NCBI GenBank assembly: GCA_937138475.1
Contig: CAKZPD010000016.1
Coordinates: 62,001-126,000 of the forward strand
From: an uncultured Sulfitobacter sp.
GTDB lineage: Bacteria > Pseudomonadota > Alphaproteobacteria > Rhodobacterales > Rhodobacteraceae
DNA length: 64,000 bases
Direction of reading: 5' to 3'
Shown in pieces: positions 42,813 to 51,164 of this stretch. The notes beneath the pieces are model-generated. The model saw only the letters and a program-made list of their open reading frames with translations, had not been told where the DNA came from and made no database searches. Positions within the stretch are counted from its first letter, which is position 1. Each line of letters begins with the position of its first letter. A program made the translations under genes and the position numbers.

Positions 42813-43300
42813 ATGTTTTTGGCGTTGTCGGATGGAAAAACGCCGGCAAAACCGGCCTGATGGAACGTCTGGTCCAAGACATAACCCAGCGCGGCCTTCG
42901 TGTTTCAACGATCAAACACGCGCACCACAGCTTTGACGTCGATCACCCCGGCAAAGACAGCTTTCGCCATCGCGCCGCAGGCGCACAAGAGGTGCTCTTG
43001 GCCTCGGGCAACCGTTTTGCCCTGATGCATGAACTGCGCGGCACCGCCGAACCAAGCCTGAGCCAGCTGCTGGCCAAGCTGACCCCTGTCGATCTGGTTC
43101 TGGTCGAAGGTTACAAACGCGATGCCCACCCCAAGATCGAAGCCCACCGCGCCGTCACCGGAAACCCGCTGATTGCCCCCGATGATCCAACCGTGCGCGC
43201 CGTGGCCAGCGACAGCCCCGTCACCGTTGACCGCCCATGTTTTGACCTGAACGATACCCGCGCGATTGCTGATTTCATCCTCGCCGAGGTCGGATTATGA
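42809..43300 (+). CDS. mobB: Molybdopterin-guanine dinucleotide biosynthesis protein MobB
   Basis: A 163-residue MobB GTP-binding protein with Walker A GWKNAGKTGLMERLV (residues about 7-21), TIKHAHHSFDVDHPGKDSFRHRAAGAQEVLLAS and DLVLVEGYKRDAHPKIE. It assists MobA, probably by supplying GTP. It overlaps mobA and the moeA fusion gene by 4 bp each. Confidence 0.92.
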   Translation: MNVFGVVGWKNAGKTGLMERLVQDITQRGLRVSTIKHAHHSFDVDHPGKDSFRHRAAGAQEVLLASGNRFALMHELRGTAEPSLSQLLAKLTPVDLVLVEGYKRDAHPKIEAHRAVTGNPLIAPDDPTVRAVASDSPVTVDRPCFDLNDTRAIADFILAEVGL

Positions 43301-45351
43301 CCCAGTTTGACACCATCTTGATCGTCGATTGGTCCGGCGGCAATGATCGCGGCCCCAAACCTGTGGCCGATGCAATCTGGGCCGGCGTGGCGCGGGAAGG
43401 CGTGCCGCAGGCCCCCGTCTATTTGCGCAACCGCGACGCGGCCCTGATCTGGATCACCGATTTCTTTCGAGCCGAGCTTGGCGCCCGGCGGCGTGTCTTT
43501 GCCGGTTTCGATTTCCCCTTTGCCTATCCGCACGGTTTCGCCAAGGCGCTGACCGGAACAGACAACCCCCTGGCCATCTGGGATTGGCTGGAAACCCATA
43601 TCACCGACAGCCCAACGGCCAACAACCGGTTCCAGATTGCCGGACATATCAACCAGGTGCTGGGGGGCGGTGGGCCGTTCTGGGGCAACGCCGGCCGTAC
43701 AGATGTGCCCGGCCTGGCGCGCAACAAATCCGGCTATGAATTGGCCTTTCCAGAACGGCGCGCAACCGAACGCCTGGCCTCGGGCAGCTTCTCTTGCTGG
43801 CAACTTGCCGGGGCCGGCGCTGTTGGCTCTCAGGTGCTGATGGGGCTGCCCGTGTTGTCACAGCTGCGCCGGGAATTTTCCGATGCGCTTGCCGTCTGGC
43901 CATTTTCACCCGCCACCGCGCCGATCACCTTGGCCGAAGTCTGGCCCGCGCCTCACGTCGGCCCCGCCCCGGATGGTATGATCAAAGACGCCTGGCAGGT
44001 GCAGGACTATGCGCGCCAGATCAGCCTCCTTTCGCCCAAGGCCATGACCGACCTGTTGGATATCACCAGCCCCGAAGAAGGCTGGATTTTCGGCATCCCG
44101 TCCCCGAAACCGCTGAAAAACGATTGTTTCGCCCTGCCCGCCGGTGTGCATTGGACCCCCGTAACCGAGGCCCTCTCGCTGCTTAAATCCCGGCTGCGCC
44201 CGGTCACCGCCGTGCAAAGCCTGCCTGTAACACAGGCCACAGGCACCATTGCTGCGGACGATGTGCTGGCCCGGCGCGCCAATCCACCGCTGCCCAACAC
44301 GGCGGTCGACGGGTATGGCTTTGCTGGGGGCCGGGGCGATGGTCTCCATGTGCTGCCCCTGGCCCGCGGCCGCGCTGCTGCCGGCGATGCGCCTGGCGCC
44401 CTGCCACCGGGGCAGGCGCTGCGCGTGCTAACCGGCGCCGCCCTGCCCGCCGGGGTCGATACCGTGGTCTTGCAAGAAGACATCACCCTGTCTGAAAACC
44501 AGATCGCCTTTCATGGCCCGATCAAACAGGGCGCCAACACGCGCCGCGCCGGCGAAGATGTCACCCAAGGCACCCGCATCTTGCGCGCAGGACAGCGGAT
44601 CCGCCCCCCCGAGGCGGCGCTTCTGACCGCTACCGGCGTTGCAACCGTGCGCAGCTATGCCCCCCTGCGCGTCGCTGTTCTCTCAACCGGGGATGAACTG
44701 GCCGAGGCTGGCGATACCGCCCAAGACGGTCAGATCTTCGACGCCAATCGGCCGATGCTGCTGAACCTGATCCGCAATTTCGGCCATACACCGGTTGACC
44801 TGGGCCGCGTCCCGGACAACCCGGACATGCTCCGCGCACGGCTGGACCAGGCGGCAGGCCAAGCCGACGCAATACTCACCAGTGGCGGCGCCTCCGCCGG
44901 CGACAAAGACCACGTCTCGGCGGTGCTCTCCGACGCTGGGGCCATGACCCTCTGGCGGATCGCCATCAAACCGGGCCGCCCCCTGGCACTGGGCATGTGG
45001 CAGGGCACCCCGGTGTTCGGCCTGCCCGGCAATCCGGTTGCCGCCCTGATCTGCACATTGATCTTTGCCCGCCCGGCCTTGGCGGTTCTGGCCGGGCAAG
45101 ACTGGCCAGAACCGATGGGATTCGACGTCCCCGCCGCGTTCCAAAAGTCCAAAAAACCCGGACGCAGCGAATACCTTCGGGCCCACTATGCCGACGGCAC
45201 CGTCCAAGTATTTTCCTCCGAAGGATCAGGCCGGATCAGCGGCCTGTCTTGGGCCAATGGCCTGGTCGAATTGCCACCCGGTGCCGCCGAAATTCGCCCC
45301 GGCGACAAAGTGCGCTTCCTCCCCTTCACCAGCTTTGGACTGACCCCCTAA
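43297..45351 (+). CDS. moeA: MoeA molybdopterin molybdotransferase fused to an N-terminal RNase H-like domain
   Basis: A 684-residue fusion. Residues about 1-290 form an extra domain that begins DTILIVDWSGGNDRGPKPVADAIWAG and contains RVFAGFDFPFAYPHGFAKAL and RNKSGYELAFPERRATER. These features recall DUF429-like RNase H folds, though I cannot assign a family for certain. Residues about 295-684 are a full MoeA, the enzyme that inserts molybdate into adenylated molybdopterin: PNTAVDGYGFAG, VLTGAALPAGVDTVVLQEDI, LSTGDELAEAG, TSGGASAGDKDHV and GLPGNPVAALICTLIFARP. It ends the fdhD-mobA-mobB-moeA operon and overlaps mobB by 4 bp. Confidence 0.9.
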   Translation: MTQFDTILIVDWSGGNDRGPKPVADAIWAGVAREGVPQAPVYLRNRDAALIWITDFFRAELGARRRVFAGFDFPFAYPHGFAKALTGTDNPLAIWDWLETHITDSPTANNRFQIAGHINQVLGGGGPFWGNAGRTDVPGLARNKSGYELAFPERRATERLASGSFSCWQLAGAGAVGSQVLMGLPVLSQLRREFSDALAVWPFSPATAPITLAEVWPAPHVGPAPDGMIKDAWQVQDYARQISLLSPKAMTDLLDITSPEEGWIFGIPSPKPLKNDCFALPAGVHWTPVTEALSLLKSRLRPVTAVQSLPVTQATGTIAADDVLARRANPPLPNTAVDGYGFAGGRGDGLHVLPLARGRAAAGDAPGALPPGQALRVLTGAALPAGVDTVVLQEDITLSENQIAFHGPIKQGANTRRAGEDVTQGTRILRAGQRIRPPEAALLTATGVATVRSYAPLRVAVLSTGDELAEAGDTAQDGQIFDANRPMLLNLIRNFGHTPVDLGRVPDNPDMLRARLDQAAGQADAILTSGGASAGDKDHVSAVLSDAGAMTLWRIAIKPGRPLALGMWQGTPVFGLPGNPVAALICTLIFARPALAVLAGQDWPEPMGFDVPAAFQKSKKPGRSEYLRAHYADGTVQVFSSEGSGRISGLSWANGLVELPPGAAEIRPGDKVRFLPFTSFGLTP

Positions 45352-45392
45352 GCCCCCATCGCGGGGCGGGCAAAAAAGCCAACAACCGCCCG

Positions 45393-45425
45393 CTTCTTTT
45401 GTTCAAAAATATCCTCGCCGAAGGC
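45393..45425 (-). repeat. Dispersed Rhodobacterales-type intergenic repeat, copy A
   Basis: On the minus strand it reads GCCTTCGGCGAGGATATTTT followed by TGAACAAAAGAAG. It lies 3' of the moeA gene and 3' of the minus-strand terminator. A close relative occurs at 62398-62432 and a more divergent one near 63938. Such elements are widely scattered in genomes of this order. No function is known to me. Confidence 0.6.
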
Positions 45426-45426
45426 G

Positions 45427-45450
45427 AAAAAAGGCGCCCCAGGGCGCCTT
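45427..45450 (-). terminator. Rho-independent terminator of the copper chaperone transcript
   Basis: A perfect palindrome AAGGCGCCC/GGGCGCCTT (8-9 bp stem, 2-4 nt loop) followed on the minus strand by TTTT and TCGCC. It acts on the minus strand, about 45 nt past the end of the 81-nt 3'-UTR element of the PCu(A)C gene. There is no T run on the plus side, so the moeA operon lacks an obvious terminator here. Confidence 0.75.
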
Positions 45451-45493
45451 CAATCCAGTGGCCATTGGCCCAAGAGCATTGGCTTTGACCCGT

Positions 45494-45574
45494 CATCACC
45501 TATCGCGGCCTGAAGTCATAAATTTCAATGCAATAGGTGATGAACACTTTTTCAAGTTAAAGCCGAATTGCTTT
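45494..45574 (-). ncRNA. Conserved 3'-UTR RNA element, copy 1 (after the copper chaperone gene)
   Basis: On the minus strand this 81-nt segment begins inside the TAA stop of the PCu(A)C gene. Its 5' part (AAAGCAATTCGGCTTTAACT) leads to a hairpin whose ends are CATCACCTAT and ATAGGTGATG (49 nt in total, 45494-45542). As RNA the stem is CAUCACCUAUUGC against GCGAUAGGUGAUG, 13 bp with one G-U pair, with a smaller inner helix around UAU. The same element occurs at 52650-52730: 42 of 49 nt match in the hairpin and 17 of 20 in the 5' part. A terminator follows. Function unknown. Confidence 0.65.
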
Positions 45575-46052
45575 AGTGATCACCCGAGGCATGCTCAGCT
45601 TTACGCTCAAGATCCACCGGAATCGTCACCTCCACGTCGCCGGCCTTTTCAAAGGTAAAGGTCACGACAACATCTGCGCCCTGCTCCAACGGGCCGTTCA
45701 GCCCCATGAACATCACATGATCGCCGCCGCGCTGCATCAGATGCGTGGCCCCGGCAGGCAAGGCAATACCTCCGTCAATGCGGGTCATCTTCATGACCCC
45801 GTTTGGATCGGCAACATGGGTGTGCAGCTCGACTTTCTTGGCAATGGCCGAAGCCACCCCCAGCAGGCGGTCATCGTGACCCGTGGCGTTCATGATCGCC
45901 ATGAACGCAGCGCCACTGGGCGCGCCGGGTCTGGCGGTGATCGCATAGGCGTCGTGAAACATAATGCCCTCGGCCAAAGCAGGCAAAGCGGACAGGGCAG
46001 AAAATCCAAGCGCTGCGCAAAGGGCAGCCCCGATGTGAAACTTGAAAGACAT
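45573..46052 (-). CDS. Copper chaperone PCu(A)C
   Basis: A 159-residue periplasmic protein with a signal peptide (FHIGAALCAALGFSALSALPALA). It belongs to the PCu(A)C family (PF04314), which delivers Cu(I) to cytochrome oxidase or other sites. The copper-binding pattern H(M)x10Mx21HxM is represented by MFHDAYAITARPGAPSGAAFMAIMN, VELHTHV, GVMKM and GGDHVMFMGL. The ATG at 46052 has AGGAG 9 nt upstream. The DUF2946-like gene is upstream on the same strand and also carries a possible metal site. The 81-nt RNA element starts at its stop codon. Confidence 0.9.
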   Translation of the reverse strand: MSFKFHIGAALCAALGFSALSALPALAEGIMFHDAYAITARPGAPSGAAFMAIMNATGHDDRLLGVASAIAKKVELHTHVADPNGVMKMTRIDGGIALPAGATHLMQRGGDHVMFMGLNGPLEQGADVVVTFTFEKAGDVEVTIPVDLERKAEHASGDH

Positions 46053-46095
46053 GCGGTCTCTCCTGATATGAGTGGTGCAAAAAAGGTTGGTTCGA

Positions 46096-46446
46096 TCACA
46101 CCAAAACAGGCGGGGCGCGGGCGCCGTAAACCCGCAGCAAGGCCGCGCGCCAAAGGGCAGCTTTGGCTGCACCGTCCAGCACGCGCGGCAGCGGCGAAGG
46201 TGGTTCTGCTATTGCGGCGTCCGAAATCAGCGCCAGCAAGGACGGCAGGCATTCGGGGCAATGGTGCGGCGCTTGGGTCGGCCGCCCCCTTGCATCCACA
46301 TAAACACTGACGGCGCCGCTGCCAATGCAAAGCACCATCTTGCCCGTGGCCGCCGAGGCCCCGCGCACCGCCGCCATGCCCTGCCCGGCCAGAACCAGCA
46401 CAACACAAAGGGCCAGCGCCCAGACTGTTTTCGAAACGCGCGTCAT
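46096..46446 (-). CDS. DUF2946-like small exported protein with a possible metal site
   Basis: A 116-residue protein with an N-terminal hydrophobic segment (VWALALCVVLVLAGQGMAAV) that may be a signal peptide. The motif HHCPECL in the middle and the context next to a copper chaperone recall DUF2946 proteins, which are often encoded near copper genes. Only weak similarity is visible, so the family name is tentative. The ATG at 46446 is preferred over a GTG 7 codons earlier, but neither has a strong ribosome-binding site. It lies 43 bp upstream of the PCu(A)C gene. Confidence 0.6.
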   Translation of the reverse strand: MTRVSKTVWALALCVVLVLAGQGMAAVRGASAATGKMVLCIGSGAVSVYVDARGRPTQAPHHCPECLPSLLALISDAAIAEPPSPLPRVLDGAAKAALWRAALLRVYGARAPPVLV

Positions 46447-46495
46447 GATGGCGATATGGCCCGGCACCGACGCAAAACCAATCGGTCAAAACGAC

Positions 46496-46529
46496 ACAAC
46501 TCTGCCCGATACACATCGGGCAGAGTTGT
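46496..46529 (-). terminator. Terminator of rpmB
   Basis: A 15-bp perfect stem (ACAACTCTGCCCGAT / ATCGGGCAGAGTTGT) with the 4-nt loop ACAC. On the minus strand it is followed by CGTTTTG. It lies 23 bp past the rpmB stop and upstream of the DUF2946-like gene. The T run is short, but the stem is the strongest in the window. Confidence 0.7.
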
Positions 46530-46552
46530 CAATACCGTCACTTCAGACCGCC

Positions 46553-46852
46553 TTAGCTTGCGGCGGCCTCGGTCGCTGAGGACTTGGCGATCGCTTTTTT
46601 CACTTTCAACGCGTTGGCCGACAGCTCGGTGTCTTTGGCCTTTGCAAGAAAGTTATCCAGACCACCGCGGTGATCAACAGTGCGAAGCGCCGCTGCGGAA
46701 ATGCGGAACTTGAACACGCGGCCCAAGGTCTCGGATTGCAGCGAAACATCATTCAGGTTTGGCAAGAACCGGCGGCGGGTCTTGTTGTTAGCATGGCTAA
46801 CATTGTTGCCGGTCATTGGGCCTTTTCCGGTCAATTCGCAAACGCGCGACAT
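46553..46852 (-). CDS. rpmB: 50S ribosomal protein L28
   Basis: A 99-residue L28, a basic protein of the large ribosomal subunit. The family start [33 protein letters not shown] and the later segment [26 protein letters not shown] are clear. The ATG at 46852 gives the standard N-terminus. An Ala/Ser-rich tail is normal in alphaproteobacteria. A strong hairpin terminator follows. It lies 141 bp downstream of meaB on the same strand. Confidence 0.96.
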   Translation of the reverse strand: MSRVCELTGKGPMTGNNVSHANNKTRRRFLPNLNDVSLQSETLGRVFKFRISAAALRTVDHRGGLDNFLAKAKDTELSANALKVKKAIAKSSATEAAAS

Positions 46853-46993
46853 GGGATCATCCTTTTTGCTGGATCGCACCCGGCGGTCCGGATAACGACA
46901 TAGGAGGCAGCCATACGCCACGCCCCGTGAAATTGGTTCGCAGGCTTTAGGCGGAATCGCGCGGGCGGTCAACCCGATGTCGACGCGAATAGA

Positions 46994-47980
46994 TCACTTT
47001 GATCGGGGCGCGGCGGGCAATTGCGCCAAAAAGCGATCCGCCGCTGACGCCGGGCTAAGGGCCCCCTGCCCAACCTGCGCCGCCAAATCGTCCAATGCCT
47101 GCCGTGCTTGCGGGGTTTCCAGCTGCGCCAACAGCGCATTGCGCACATCCTGGCCAAACCAATACCGCGCCTGCGCCGCGCGCGTCCCTGCCCAATGCCC
47201 GTTTTCTTTTCTCCACGATATCAATTCGTTAAGAACATCCCAAACATCCGCCAAACCGCTGTCATGCAGGGCAGAAACCAACATCGCCCTGGGAAATCCC
47301 TGTGGATCTTGTGGCCGCTTGCGCAACAACCGCAACGCCCCGGCGTAATCGGCACAGGTGCGCACCGCCGCCGATTTCAGATCACCATCGGCTTTGTTGA
47401 CAAGGATCAGATCTGCGATTTCCATAATGCCGCGTTTGACGCCTTGCAGCTCATCTCCGCCTGCCGGGGCCAAAAGCAGCAAGAAAGCATCGGCCATTTC
47501 GGCCACCACTGTCTCGGATTGGCCAACGCCCACTGTCTCAATCAGAATCACGTCAAAGCCCGCCGCCTCGCACAGGGCCACGGCTTCGCGGCTGCGCCTG
47601 GCAACACCGCCCAGATGGGTCTGGCTGGGCGAGGGGCGAATAAAGGCATTGGGCGCACGCGCCAGCCGGTCCATGCGGGTCTTGTCCCCCAGAATCGACC
47701 CGCCCGACCGCGACGACGACGGATCAACCGCCAGAACCGCGACCCGCAAACCGCGCCCGACCAACATCATCCCAAAGGATTCGATAAATGTCGATTTGCC
47801 GACACCGGGCGTTCCAGACAGCCCGATCCGCAACGCCTGGCGATCCCGTGGCAGGGCCTCAAGCAGCGCCAGCGCCTGTTGGCGGTGGTCATCGCGGGCG
47901 CTTTCGACCAAGGTGATGGCGCGGGCCAAGGCGCGCCGATCGGCGGCGGCAACCCGTCTTGCAAGATCGTCAATATCCAT
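46994..47980 (-). CDS. meaB: Methylmalonyl-CoA mutase-associated GTPase MeaB
   Basis: A 328-residue SIMIBI-class GTPase of the MeaB/ArgK family, which protects and reactivates adenosylcobalamin-dependent methylmalonyl-CoA mutase. Walker A is GLSGTPGVGKSTFIESFG, switch regions are VLAVDPSSSRSGGSILGDKTRM and LIETVGVGQSE, and the base-recognition motif is LVNKADGD. The ATG at 47980 begins the family N-terminus (MDIDDLARRVAAADRRALARAITLVES). The mutase itself is not in the window. It is divergent from hrpB with an 88-bp gap. Confidence 0.92.
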   Translation of the reverse strand: MDIDDLARRVAAADRRALARAITLVESARDDHRQQALALLEALPRDRQALRIGLSGTPGVGKSTFIESFGMMLVGRGLRVAVLAVDPSSSRSGGSILGDKTRMDRLARAPNAFIRPSPSQTHLGGVARRSREAVALCEAAGFDVILIETVGVGQSETVVAEMADAFLLLLAPAGGDELQGVKRGIMEIADLILVNKADGDLKSAAVRTCADYAGALRLLRKRPQDPQGFPRAMLVSALHDSGLADVWDVLNELISWRKENGHWAGTRAAQARYWFGQDVRNALLAQLETPQARQALDDLAAQVGQGALSPASAADRFLAQLPAAPRSK

Positions 47981-48068
47981 CAGCCTGCCCCCTTTGCCCT
48001 TGTTTTCAAATAGCGCCCGGCAAAAGTCCAGTGCTTGGCGCGCCCAAAGATTGGCGATAAGCAAAGGC

Positions 48069-50519
48069 ATGAAGGATTCATTGCCCATCGACGCCGTTTT
48101 GCCGCAAATTCAACAGGCGCTTGATACCGCCGGGCGGGTGGTATTGCAGGCCCCGCCCGGCGCTGGAAAAACCACCCGCGTGCCGCTGGCCTTGCTGGGT
48201 TCGGGCAAGCTGCGCGGAAAGATCCTGATGCTGGAACCGCGCCGCCTTGCCGCCCGCGCCGCCGCCGAGCGCATGGCCGCGACCTTGCAAGAACCGGTCG
48301 GCCAGACCGTGGGCTTTCGTATGCGCGGTGCATCAAAAGTAAGCGCCGCAACCAAGATCGAGGTCGTCACCGAGGGCATCTTGACCCGGATGATTCAGCG
48401 CCAACCCGATCTGGCAGGCATTGGCATCGTGATCTTTGACGAATTTCACGAACGGTCCCTGAATGCCGATCTGGGGCTGGCACTGTGCCTTGATATCGCC
48501 GGGGCGCTGCGTGATGATTTGCAGCTGATCGCGATGTCCGCCACGCTGGACGCCGCGCCGATCGCGGCCCTTATGCAGGCCCCGATCGTGACGTCTGCCG
48601 GGAAAAGCTTTCCCGTCACACCGCATTGGCTGGATCGCCCCGTGCCAAAAACCAAACGGTTCGAACAGGCGATGGCCGATCTGATAGAAACCGCCCTGGC
48701 GCAAACCACAGGCAGCCTGCTGGCTTTTCTGCCCGGCGAGGGCGAAATTCGCAAGACCCAGGCGGCCTTGACCGGGCGGCTTCCGGGCGATTGCACGATT
48801 GCACCGCTGTTCGGCGCGATGGATTTTGCCGCCCAGCGCCGCGCGATTGATCCTGCCGCGCAGGGGCGCAAGATCGTGCTGGCGACCTCTATTGCCGAAA
48901 CATCCCTGACCATTGACGGCATCGGCGTCGTTGTGGATGGCGGTCGCGCGCGGCGGCTTGAATATGACCCATCCTCGGGGATGGCGCGGCTGATCACCGC
49001 CAAAGTCACCAAAGCCGAGGCCACCCAGCGTATGGGCCGCGCCGGCCGCCTGAACACGGGGGAGTGTTTCAAGCTGTGGACCCGCGGCGAAGACGGCGCG
49101 CTGGCCGCGTTCCCGCCCCCCCAGATCGAGGTCGGCGACCTGTGCGGGCTGGCGCTTGAGCTGGCGCTTTGGGGGGCCGATGAAACGCAACTTGGGTTTG
49201 TCACACCGCCCCACCCCGCGCGACTGGCCGAGGCCCGCGCCGTGCTGACAATGCTGGGGGCGCTTGACCCTGCGGGCCGCATCACCGCGCATGGGCGCCA
49301 GATCGCCGGCCTTCCGACCCACCCCCGCTTGGCCCATATGATCGCGCGCGGTGGCCGCGATGCGCCGCTGTTGGCCGCGATGCTGAATGAACGCGACATC
49401 CTGCGCGGCGCACCGGCCGATTTGACGCTGCGGCTTGCGGCATTGCGCAGCCCCGGTTTGGCCGGCCTTGACGCACATGGCCCCAGCATCAGACGCATAA
49501 AAGAGGACAGCGCGCGCCTGCGGGCGGCGGCCCCGCCCGAAACGTTGAAGGACAAAAACGGGTTTTCGTCTGCGCAATTGGCCGCCCTGGCCTATCCCGA
49601 CCGGATCGCCCTGCGCCGCAACGGCGATGCCGCCCGGTTTGTTCTGGCCAACGGTAAGGGGGCCTTTTTGCCGCAGGGCGATCCGCTGGGCGCTGCGCGG
49701 CTGTTGGTGATCACCGACCTTGACGGCGACCCGCGCGAGGCCAAGATTCGCCAAGCCATCGCCCTTGGCGACGCCGAGCTGAGGCACCTGTTTGCCGATC
49801 AGATCAGCTGGCAAAACCTGTGCCGCTGGTCACGCCGCGAGGGCCGGGTCCAAGCCCGCCAGCAGGAACGCTTTGGCGCCTTGGTTCTGCAAGACCGCAA
49901 CTGGCCCGACGCCCCGCAAGACGCTGTCGCACTGGCCATGCTTGAGGGGGTGCGCCAGTTGGGGCTGATCCCATCCCCCACGGCGCAGCGGTTTTTATCC
50001 CGCGCCGCCTTGATGCGCACCGCCGATCCGGGTTTTCCCGATTTTTCGCTGCCGCATCTTTTGGACAGCTTGGAAAACTGGCTGCTGCCGCATCTGGGCG
50101 GGACACGCAGCGCCCAAGACTGGAAGGGTTTTGACATCACCCCCGCGTTGCGCGCCCGTCTGACCTGGCCCCAGCAGCAACAGCTTGACCAAGCCGCCCC
50201 GGCGCATTTCGAAACCCCTCTGGGGAACAAGGTGCCAATCAGCTATGATGGGGCGGTGCCGCAGATCGAACTGCGCCTGCAAGAACTGTTCGGCCTGACC
50301 CGCCATCCTGTGGTGGCCGGTTGTCCGCTGCGCATCACCTTGCTGTCGCCCGCGCGCCGCCCGGTGCAGATCACCGATGATCTGCCAGGCTTTTGGGCCA
50401 GTTCCTATTTGGACGTGCGCAAAGACATGCGCGGGCGCTATCCCAAGCACCCATGGCCCGAAGACCCGACCCAAGCCGATCCGACCCTGCGCGCCAAGCC
50501 GCGCAGCAGCAAAAGCTGA
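48069..50519 (+). CDS. hrpB: ATP-dependent helicase HrpB
   Basis: An 816-residue DEAH-box helicase of the HrpB family. Motif I is LQAPPGAGKTTRVPLALL (residues about 27-44), motif II is IFDEFHERSLNADLGLAL, motif III is AMSATLDA, and motif VI is QRMGRAGRLNTG. A HrpB-specific C-terminal domain follows (residues about 480-816, including LPHLLDSLENWLLPHL and PVQITDDLPGFWASSYLDVRKDMRGRYPKHPWPEDP). The ATG at 48069 with AAAGG upstream is chosen over an open frame that extends 700 bp back across meaB. The cellular role of HrpB is unclear. It may act on RNA. Confidence 0.93.
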   Translation: MKDSLPIDAVLPQIQQALDTAGRVVLQAPPGAGKTTRVPLALLGSGKLRGKILMLEPRRLAARAAAERMAATLQEPVGQTVGFRMRGASKVSAATKIEVVTEGILTRMIQRQPDLAGIGIVIFDEFHERSLNADLGLALCLDIAGALRDDLQLIAMSATLDAAPIAALMQAPIVTSAGKSFPVTPHWLDRPVPKTKRFEQAMADLIETALAQTTGSLLAFLPGEGEIRKTQAALTGRLPGDCTIAPLFGAMDFAAQRRAIDPAAQGRKIVLATSIAETSLTIDGIGVVVDGGRARRLEYDPSSGMARLITAKVTKAEATQRMGRAGRLNTGECFKLWTRGEDGALAAFPPPQIEVGDLCGLALELALWGADETQLGFVTPPHPARLAEARAVLTMLGALDPAGRITAHGRQIAGLPTHPRLAHMIARGGRDAPLLAAMLNERDILRGAPADLTLRLAALRSPGLAGLDAHGPSIRRIKEDSARLRAAAPPETLKDKNGFSSAQLAALAYPDRIALRRNGDAARFVLANGKGAFLPQGDPLGAARLLVITDLDGDPREAKIRQAIALGDAELRHLFADQISWQNLCRWSRREGRVQARQQERFGALVLQDRNWPDAPQDAVALAMLEGVRQLGLIPSPTAQRFLSRAALMRTADPGFPDFSLPHLLDSLENWLLPHLGGTRSAQDWKGFDITPALRARLTWPQQQQLDQAAPAHFETPLGNKVPISYDGAVPQIELRLQELFGLTRHPVVAGCPLRITLLSPARRPVQITDDLPGFWASSYLDVRKDMRGRYPKHPWPEDPTQADPTLRAKPRSSKS

Positions 50520-50572
50520 AACTGGACGGCGCGGTTTTCTGGCGCTAGGCTGATCCAAAAAGGCAACCGAGC

Positions 50573-51061
50573 ATGTCATACCCGCCCAAAACCACCCCCC
50601 GATCCAGCTTTTGGCGCGACTTTGTGCGGCCATTATTCAAACGCCCAACCCGCGTGCAGGTGGCGGCGCTGTGCTATCGCGACAATCCGGACGGCGCGCA
50701 GATCCTTTTGATCACCAGCCGCGAAAGCAAACGGTGGATCTTGCCCAAGGGCTGGCCAATCAATGGGCTGAACGGCCCGGAATCCGCCCTGAGAGAGGCC
50801 TGGGAAGAGGCAGGCGTCAAATCTGCCGATATCGGCGAAAATCCGATCGGACAGTATGAATACCTGAAAGGGCTGGCCGAAGGGATGCGCACCCGCGTGC
50901 GCACGCAGGTCTATTGCGCCAAGGTGCATCAGATCGAAGACGATTTTCCAGAATGCGCGGAACGCACCCGGCGCTGGCTGCCGGCCAAGGACGCCGCGCA
51001 GCTGGTCGAAGAGCCACAACTCAAGTCCCTATTGGCCGCCTTTACCCCCCCTTTGGGTTGA
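50573..51061 (+). CDS. Nudix hydrolase (DIPP-like)
   Basis: A 162-residue Nudix protein. The Nudix box runs from GWPINGLNGPESALREAWEEAGV with the REAWEEAG core at about residues 72-80. The preceding RWILPKGWP block and the order of elements resemble diphosphoinositol/diadenosine polyphosphate phosphohydrolases (DIPP/ApnAH). The exact substrate is unknown. It lies 53 bp after hrpB and 103 bp before the phosphate transporter gene on the same strand. Confidence 0.88.
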   Translation: MSYPPKTTPRSSFWRDFVRPLFKRPTRVQVAALCYRDNPDGAQILLITSRESKRWILPKGWPINGLNGPESALREAWEEAGVKSADIGENPIGQYEYLKGLAEGMRTRVRTQVYCAKVHQIEDDFPECAERTRRWLPAKDAAQLVEEPQLKSLLAAFTPPLG

Positions 51062-51164
51062 AAACCGGTCGTTGCGCCAACATGCGATCCAACAATTTGT
51101 TGCCGTATGGGGTTTGAACCTCTAGATACCGCGCGATTATAGCGGTTGTCAGCAGGGGGTCATC

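Noticed and set aside
47358-48068. N-terminal extension of hrpB across meaB
   Set aside because: The extra frame is antisense to meaB, which has all GTPase motifs, and HrpB homology begins at MKDSLPIDAVLPQIQQAL.
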